Shown here in pieces: positions 43,316-64,000 of a stretch of 64,000 nucleotides of DNA. The position numbers were made by a program, and so were the translations under genes. This stretch comes from Ceratotherium simum simum (lineage: Eukaryota; Chordata; Mammalia; Perissodactyla; Rhinocerotidae): NCBI RefSeq assembly GCF_000283155.1, contig NW_004454160.1, positions 10,519,424 through 10,583,423 of the forward strand. Reading direction: 5' to 3'. The first letter of the stretch is position 1, and every line of letters starts with the position of its first letter. The notes under the pieces were generated by a model. The model was not told the DNA's origin. It worked only from the letters and a program-made list of their open reading frames with translations, and ran no database searches.

Positions 43316-44044
43316 GCAATAAAAAAACTCTGAAGAATTGATTTTATGAAACTATAAGGTCAACAGTTCATTTAAATTCTTCATATTCAAATATTTAACT
43401 TCAAGATATTTTTCCCACCATATAACAGACAACTTTTTATAAACTGGAAAGTTATCTAATAGATTCACGAGACAGTACAGTTTAAATCTCTAATGAGGCA
43501 ATATGAAGTTTATCTTAAATTTGGATTTATGTGCATGGATAAAGCCTCACATAATTAAAAACACTCATTTTACCAGCCTGCATAGAAATCATCAACATTG
43601 CTTGGGACCAACTTAACAAAACAGAAAAGGTGTTGCTTTCTAACAAGATTATCAATAGATACATTGTTACATTAGAAAGCATGGAGACAACTTCGGAGAT
43701 GGATACAGGTGTGTGGGAGGGGACTGAAGCTTACATAACTTTGTAGGCATTCTTTAAGAGAAAGAATTAGGTACAGGGTCTTAGAAATGGATATGCGAGT
43801 GAGGAGCCCTGAAGCTTAAGCGGCAAGTCTGCTTCTCAAAGGAAGTTAGAGCAAAAGTGCGTTGGCACAGAGCAGGCATTTGAAACTTAAGATATTACTG
43901 AAGAACTTTGCATCCACCCTGGTCCTCTACATATGAGTTCCTCAGCAAACCTCTATTAGATACTGCTAACTGACCCATGACTTGTCTGACCCTAGAAAAC
44001 AGGTTCTAATGAAGTTTTGCTGTTCAACCAAGAATGACACAGAC

Positions 44045-46064
44045 TTCCAGTAAGGTCTTATCACTTTTATTGACTTTAATGATTATTGCTCATCTGCAAG
44101 AATTAATATTGCATTCATTAAAAATCATTCAATACAAAATAAACTTGTTCCTCCCAAGTTGCTCTCCACACGCTCCCTCTGATGCCAGACATTTTTCCAG
44201 AGTGTCCTTTGTTACATGGCTTGACAGAGACGGAGCCCTTACCTATTATTCCTATGGACACAGTAATAGATAAGGAGCAGGGGGCAGGCCAGCGGGCAGC
44301 AGGACCTGGGCCCCTTCCCTCCAGCAGAGCTGATGTGATGGATACCACTATTGGCCAGGTTACCTCCCCTAAAGGATGTGGTGTTCTGATTGGCTGGTTA
44401 AATGCCCTGGGAAAAAGGGCTTGAACCATTAACCTCTACAGAGAAGAAAGCATGGTCACACTGGCAAGGAGTGGAAAGGGACTGGGTGGGGAGAAACAAG
44501 AGAGGAAAGGGAAAAAAGTTTTGGCAAGACCACTGTCCCCTGCTAGGAAGTTGCAGGGTCAAAGCTTTCCTTTCTTATATTCCTGTTTTTCATGTCTGTC
44601 TCTCTGATCAATGGCAATAGAGAAATGAAAATTCCTAGTACCTAGCACTAATGCCTGACCCAACTTTGAAGGATCACAAGCTAGAACAAGTTGAGGATTT
44701 AGAATCGTGGATAATTATATACTTAAAGCTCATCTGAGCATGCAGAAATGCTGGTAAGCAGGGTGCATGGCATGGGAACACATCTCTCTGATCTTTGAGA
44801 GAGCCTCTCTGGGGATTCTTTCAGAGCACGAGCCAGGACACACCGATTCCTTTCTCTACGCACAAACTGCCCTTTAAGATCTTAGTTCATAAACTTTTTG
44901 TGACATGTGTCAATCAAAAGTGGTACCACTTCTGTAAAACTAATGTTATATGAGGCCTAAAGTCCCAGGCAAATTATACGGAGCTCGATTTCCCTCACCC
45001 TGGCCCAATTTATCCTTCCTCCTCCCTTTAAATATTTTAGGTTGCAGAAGCACAGCTGACCAGAAATTTGCCCTTAAAGGATAAATCCTAAAGAGAGAGC
45101 TCAGTGCTTTATACTGAGTAATGGCTCAAGAAATTCGCCTTCAGCACAAGCTGTATGGGGCAGAGCTGATAGAATTTGTTCTGGCCCCAGTTCATTAATG
45201 CTATAAACTATGGGCTAGAAACAGAGGGATTTATCAGAGTTTGGAACCAGCATTTCTCTAGACCCAACGCTGCACTCTTAGCTCCAAAGGTTCAAAAGAG
45301 AAACTGATAACTAGCCACCCAAGCAGTTCCTCAGTGTTAACACTAAACAGTTTTCTTACACTTTTTTTTGTACAACAGAAATAAATGCTATGGGACAAAT
45401 TCAACTTAATAGTGTGCAGTCTTGTTAACAACTTGAAAAATGAGAAGGTCCGGTGGGAGTGGAGGAAGGGCTGTACTAAATCCAAGTGGGCCTACTGGAT
45501 CTTAACAAGCAACACTCACTAGTCCACATCTCTGAACCAGACATGCCACCTTTACACAGGAAACAGGGCTTGGAACACATGGGGAAATCAACATGCACCA
45601 CCTACATCTAACCTACCTGGCTAGTAGGTACCATCCCTGCTCCTCTGAAGAAGTGAAAGAGCACTGATTTCAACAGCTAAGAAATGGGCTCTTTTTAAGG
45701 CAATTTAGACATTGCAGATTGTTCCACATAGAAGGTACCTTAGCATTTCCTATTAATAAGGTACCCAATTAAGACTAAAGTCCCCAGAAACAGTAAAGAA
45801 AGAATCACCTTTCTGGGTTGGGAGAGTAAAATCCTTCTTTAGTGACTAGGGTGAGGAACCTTGAATCTCAGTTTCACCTAAAGAGCCATGAAGCAAGTTC
45901 CTGTGTGGTCTGCAGAACTTGGATAATGAGATGAAAAAATAAGAATGAAATTATGGGAAAAAAAAATCAACAGGAAAGGAATAAGAAGAAAATTAAAGTT
46001 ATCTTAAAAAATCTCTTTTAGAGTTGTGTGGTTCATGTGGACTGGTCCTTGGTAATATGGTCCA
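44045..46064 (-). other. AHCYL1: AHCYL1 3' UTR
   Basis: About 2.0 kb from the stop codon to the inferred cleavage site. It is free of recognisable SINEs, unlike its surroundings, which suggests conserved sequence. The length is close to the long 3' UTR I recall for mammalian AHCYL1. Confidence 0.75.
44066..44071 (-). terminator. AHCYL1: AHCYL1 poly(A) signal AATAAA
   Basis: On the gene strand AATAAAAGTGATAAGACCTT, about 2.0 kb after the stop and just before unrelated intergenic sequence. An ATTAAA lies a few bases upstream (44075-44080). Confidence 0.75.
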
Positions 46065-58735
<12,671 letters not shown>

Positions 58736-61700
58736 CTATAAGAGGAAGACAAAAAGTTAAAAACTTACAACTAGGATTCTACGAAATGCTCCATTTTTAA
58801 GGCCATACATTATCTTCCCTAAAAGCTAATGTTATCATGTGGCTCCTACTAAGCCAGCAACTCTTCCACCAGAAATGACGGTGGGGAAAGGCTACTCTCT
58901 GACTCCTCCCAAAATTCCAATTACTGTCTCTTCCCAATTGTTTCAGCAGGAATTTTTTTTGGGGGGTGGGGGTGGGGAGGGCATAAGCTCCAACTTCTTT
59001 TATCCTTCCCACATTCCATAAAGTTTTCTTTTCTCTTATAACCTTGACACATTAAACCCTTTACCCTTCCTCCCACCTCTATCAAAAAACAGGCATAATC
59101 TCATAGTGCTCCTGCTTGTTTTTTCTTTTCTTCAGAATATTCTCTTGTAGCACAGTCTTATCCTGAAGTTAACAACGGTCTTGTTTTCTGAAAGAATTAG
59201 GAAGAGATGCCTTGAAATGGTGATGGGCATTGGGGTGTCAATAGTCCGAGTCCAATGATATAGCTATACTTCACAAAGCCAATGTAGCATCCCCGGAACC
59301 TTCTATATCCAGTAAAATACCAGAATATACCAATGAAAAAGAAATTAAAAGACACATACACACCACAGTAAATTCCAACTAATTAGGACTAATTTGAAGG
59401 AAGAAAATAATGACTTGGTAAACTCTGTATCCTAACTCCCTTAGGGCTGGCCCCGTGGCTTAGCAGTTAAGTGCACGCGCTCCGCTACTGGCAGCCCGGG
59501 TTCGGATACTGGGCACGCACCGACGCACCGCTTGTCCAGCCATGCTGAGGCCGCATCCCACATACAGCAACTAGAAGGATGTGCAACTATGACATACAAC
59601 TATCTACTGGGGCTTTGGGGAAAAAAAAGGAGGAAGATTGGCAATAGATGTTAGCTCAGAGCCAGTCTTCCTCAGCAAAAAGAGGAAGATTAGCATGGAT
59701 GTTAGCTCAGGGCTGATCTTCCTCACACAATAAATAAATAAATAATAAATAAATAAATAAAAACTTCCCTAAATGAAATAAACCAGAACTAGGTAATTAT
59801 TCGAAGAATACTTGGAAAACTAGCTTTAATAAATAGCAAGTAGCTTACAATTAATATTATTTATAGATAAATTAATGGGTGTTCCTAAAGTGTATGAAAA
59901 TACTTTCTTCTATTAAATGATTTAAACTTTCTTCCTCACCTCCTATTTAAACTCTGATAAATCTTTTCTTTAAAATATAAAATAAACTTCAGCCTCCCGA
60001 AAAACAGAATAGTTTCAGAATCTGAATTGAGACAATCTGACCAAATCTGAAAAAGTTCCCATGGAGAATCCATTAAGCTAAGTCTTTAGCAAATATCTCT
60101 GGAAATGTAAGCTATTACAGATTAAAATCTTCTCTCCATAATGTTAGCAACATGGTTATAGCCATTCTGAAGCCAGGAACAGTAAACTGCCCCATTAGCT
60201 ACAGCTGCAAAACGTTCCCCTCCTCTGTAACATGTACCTTCCAGCTAGGGTAGCATCAGCTGGCAGAATAAATGTGCAGCCTAGGCACAGGCACCAATAT
60301 GAACAAATCAGTTACTGAGTCAGTAGGACTCCGTAGGTAATGAAGCAATAATCAAGGGAATACAGATTTGTGTTTTCACACCAAGAATGAAAGCAGAGAA
60401 TAGCCATGCAGTAATAGCCACAGATACGGCAGGCCCGAGAGAAAAACCTGAAGGTACTTCTATTTAAAACTCACCTTGGCTCAACATTTAATTGGGCAAG
60501 TTTTTTTCTTCAGGCTACTCTGTGAAGTAAGGAGGACGTCGAGTCCACAGCCTGTTTTATTAAGTCTGAGGACAGATACTAAAGTCATGGAAGGGAAAGA
60601 GATACATATCCTGGCATCTAGACAAGGACCTTGTACATAGAAACCATTCAATAATTATCTGTAGAATGAGTAAACCTTTCAAATTTCATTCTTTGGTAAG
60701 ATCAAATCAATCAAATTTCAGAAAGAAATAATAATAGACTCAAGCTAAACAACATCTACTGCACCAGAAGTTGATTAACAAATATCTTCGTACATCTCAA
60801 GCAGCATTTTTAGCTTAGGTGTTAAAACTTTAAATAGCTTAAATGTCAAAAGCACAACTGCCTTTCAAAAAAAACATTCACTGAGGTGGCCACAGGTCAG
60901 CATCTGTCCTTCTAGATAGGATTTCCCACTGCATGTTCACATGACTTCTGCAGTCAGCAAAGCTAGTTTTACTTAAGAGACTAATCCAGGACCAAGGTAA
61001 TGACTTTCAATCCAATATGTAGTTATTTTGGTGGCAGAAAAAATACACAGTCAAGAGACCATGGACGCCTTTTAACACTCTCCAGAGGCAGCCCTTTCCT
61101 TCCTCAGCCTCCTTGCTCCTGGCATGAGCAGCCTATTCGGAAGCTGCTCTCCTCTCACGGCTGTTATGATTCCCTCCCTTGTTCATCTTTTTTCAAAAGG
61201 TTCTGGGTATATTCCCAGACACCATCTAGCCAGGAGTGGGGAGTTGGGGGAGGGAACTGCAATAACATTTGCAGTTTTTTAAATAAAAAATAGAGAGACA
61301 GCTCTGGCAAGATAGAAATGTGTTTCTTCAGCACCTTAGAACTGAATTAATAGCTACAATTCCACCTTGTATTAATATAGTTCGTTAGTAGCCTAAAGCT
61401 TAGCAAAATCTTTCCCATCTAAAAATATTAGACTGTGATGCAAGGAGCTTACTAATCAGTGCAGTGCCCCATCTCTCAAATAATGAATACGATCTATATT
61501 TGAAGCGGGCAAAATGCTAACTGAAACCATGACACGGACGGGTGGCTGTCTATTCTCGTTGCTTATAAATAAGGTGGTCCAGCTACACAAAGATGCATAA
61601 TAACCTTGTCTTCTCTCCCACCTCTCAACTACATGCTGAAGAGAACCTATAGCACGACTGCTGCTGTGGAATGCAGCTGCTCTGCCAGGTTCCACCAGGC

Positions 61701-64000
61701 CTGCTCCTGCCACTGGCTGTCTTCACAGCTAGTAAGTAGCTCTGTCTTCCCCTTGGTGAAGTACCTCCTGGAGTGTTGCTCACCTTCACATTGTAAATAA
61801 AACACTGTCACCAAAAGCAATTTTTGGATATGACAAGTTTTCTCTCTAGTAAAATCATATTTCAATAACAGCCTTCTAATTGAGTTGGACTCACTGCATT
61901 TAAGCCAAATATGATCACTTAGGTAAAAATAAAATCCAAAGACTTCTGCAAAGTTGTTCTGTTTACATTACTTCCTATTATCATGATTTCTTCCAATCAC
62001 TATTAAGTGTTAACTGGTATACTTGAGTGTTCTTCAAATGTAGATCTGTAAGGAATGCTAGGTCTAAATATGACGTAGGATGGGGAAGTGGGGGAGGAAA
62101 AAGGAGATAAGGTAGTTGAAGTTCAAAAAGTATCTGAAAATCCTAAGTTCTATGTTAAAGATCTTTTTGTGTTTGGATACTCACCACCCCACAAACGGCT
62201 TTACCTACAACGTGCACATCAGTGCTTGAACTAACATCATTCTTGAACTAACATCACATCTGAGAAAGGCTAGGTCAGATTGACCCATTTTCCAAATAGC
62301 ACATCCAAACACAGAAGTCTACTTGCTGTGCTTTAAAAACATTGAGTTAACTATTTCGGAGGACCTCTTCAAATAGCTTAGTGGGTACAAAGGTTGACTC
62401 TCTTCCATGTAATACGGAGAATGATAAAAGAAAAGCTCTACTGAAGAAACAATTTGGGGTATGGTACATCCACCATCTAGTGGCAGTGTCTGGTGACAGA
62501 GTGAGCTGAAAGAATTGCTGTACAGAACTTACCAAGAAAAAGGGATCACAGGCAATCCCAAATAGTTATAAGCCTCCAGAAAAGAAAAATTGTTGTATAT
62601 GACTTGTTCAGTTGATCCTAATTGATATTTTTTACCATTGGAAGCTGAGAAGTTTACTTCCACAAACACGTGGTCTATCTATCCAGATGTTAAATAGCTT
62701 AGCTACACTTCCTTCCCAGGTCCCACCCAATTTTGCCTTCTAGCTCCTGAATCAGAATTAAAAGCCACCAGAATTCCACTATGACACTGTGGCTAAGGGA
62801 TGATGATGAGGATAATACTCATGGAGTGTTATATTCTTCTAGTCAACACATTTGGTAGGCACCAAGTACCCAGTGCTATTCCAGGAAAGATCTATGAAAG
62901 GAAATATAGTCCCTTACAATCTGTAAATGTGTTTTGATTCACGGTGTAATAACAAATGGCTTTGTCATAGAATTTTACTGCTTCTCTAGGAACATGCTAG
63001 ATACTGTAACCTTCACAGCTTTATCTGGATATTGTTTAACTTAGGCATCCAAAAATCAGAGGTTAGGCTAGACATTTTATTAAACCTGTTATTTCACATG
63101 CCTATCTAACACCTTTTAATTTCCTCAGAAAGTTCTTCTAAGAGTGAAGAACTAGACTCAAAGGTAAACAGCAATTATTAGAAAAACAAATCATTAAGAA
63201 AGCATAGCTTAGAAGCGAGTAGAGGGATCAGTCAGGGTTATCTGAAGGGTCAGTAGCCCTCTTCTGGTACACTATTGATTTTCTGAGGACCTTCCTAAAT
63301 TTACATCATCTGTCCCACTGTCTCCTCTAGCATATTGTGTGTGCAGATTTTTCTGTTTAGAAATTATGGTCAGCATATTTCTTAGCTAATACTCAGCAAC
63401 TGAGCAAAAAAAGTGACTATCAGAAGCTAGAAATTTTAATAAGGTCAATTGCTAAGCAGTGTGCTACAACACCTTCTAGGAGTCCTACATCTTTGCTAAT
63501 TCTTCTTTCACACACCTTCTGGCTCATTTGTTCTTTCTTCTACAGATTCTACTCTCGCTCACTCTTTTTTCAGAGGAAAGTACGAGGGTATAGCTGTCAG
63601 CCTAAAAAGGTGCAAGACTTTTTCTTGATACTTACCACTGATCAGTCTGATTCCCATTTCAGATGAATCCAAAAAAAACAGTTATCAATAAACACCAACT
63701 TCTTGGTACAAGAACTATGTAAGTCTGAACATCTTTCAGACTTTCAATTGGGTAAAAGAAATTTCCCAAAGAAGAAGGGCCTCCCCTCCCCAACACACTG
63801 CCCTCAGGCACACCACCAGAAAACAATTTATCTCCAGGGAATCGATCTCAGGTCACAGAGCTGAACCCACAGCCACCTTCAGCCACTTCTTCCATTCCCT
63901 CGCGCAGAACCAGTCTTCTGAGACTCAGGCAGGCTTTGGCTGCTCACTGCCCTCCTTCCTTGTCTCAAGTTTCTTAAGTTCTCAGTTTCCCCAGATGGGG
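58736..64000 (-). other. AHCYL1: AHCYL1 intron 1 (partial)
   Basis: The 5.3 kb between exon 2 and the window edge contains one ERE, an L2-like fragment at about 60596-60672 and otherwise unassigned sequence. The canonical first exon (M-S-M-P-D-A) was not found, so exon 1 and the promoter lie beyond 64000. An alternative first exon could exist here but none can be supported. Confidence 0.6.
59444..59761 (+). mobile_element. composite ERE-type SINE (two tail modules)
   Basis: Head 'gggctggccccgtggcttag', body 'cacatacagcaactagaagg', 'actggggctttgggg', then additional 'gaggaagattggcaatagat' and 'gaggaagattagcatggatg' modules and a (TAAA)n tail. About 318 bp, longer than the simple copies. Imperfect flanking repeat 'aact(c/t)ccct'. 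Confidence 0.93.

Noticed and set aside
63780..64000. Pyrimidine-rich stretch at the right edge as an alternative AHCYL1 first exon
   Set aside because: No ATG in frame with exon 2, no convincing donor and no CpG island, so it cannot be supported from this window.

Overview
This window is nuclear DNA from a placental mammal. It holds three known protein-coding genes with ordinary GT-AG exons, in a background of mammalian repeats (MIR, L2, L1, hAT DNA transposons). At least fifteen SINEs match the tRNA-derived ERE family of odd-toed ungulates (head 'GGCCGGCCC..GTGGC..AGCGGTTAAG'), so the source is a perissodactyl. The ERE subfamilies look more like rhinoceros or tapir than horse, but that rests on memory of the consensus sequences and is tentative. 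The gene order ALX3 - STRIP1 - AHCYL1 is the conserved block known from human 1p13.3, shown here in reverse orientation.

Layout. Positions 1-204 hold the last coding part of ALX3 (+ strand, homeobox transcription factor), with a 3' UTR to about 1100. Positions 1100-6400 are a gap between convergent genes, with MIR and L2 relics. Positions about 6400-24905 hold the complete STRIP1 gene (- strand): 21 coding exons sum to exactly 2514 nt (837 residues plus stop), starting in a CpG island at about 24080-24990. Positions 25000-44040 are intergenic and repeat-rich: L2, a solo LTR, a nearly full-length old L1 split by four ERE insertions, more EREs and a hAT element. Positions about 44045 to beyond 64000 hold AHCYL1 (IRBIT, - strand): exons 2-17 are here (1473 nt, residues 41-530), and exon 1 with the promoter lies past the right edge.

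The two complete or near-complete genes are intact: all reading frames join across exons and no disabling change was seen. STRIP1 is a core subunit of the STRIPAK phosphatase-kinase complex. AHCYL1 is an inactive S-adenosylhomocysteinase paralogue that regulates IP3 receptors and ion transporters. The genes are neighbours but have no known shared pathway.

No novel operon-like or defence-like system is present. The items most worth a second look are two short direct repeats that copy the STRIP1 5' leader and 3' UTR just outside the gene, an in-frame upstream ATG and YY1-like sites in the STRIP1 leader, a solo LTR inserted inside an older repeat, and composite ERE SINEs.
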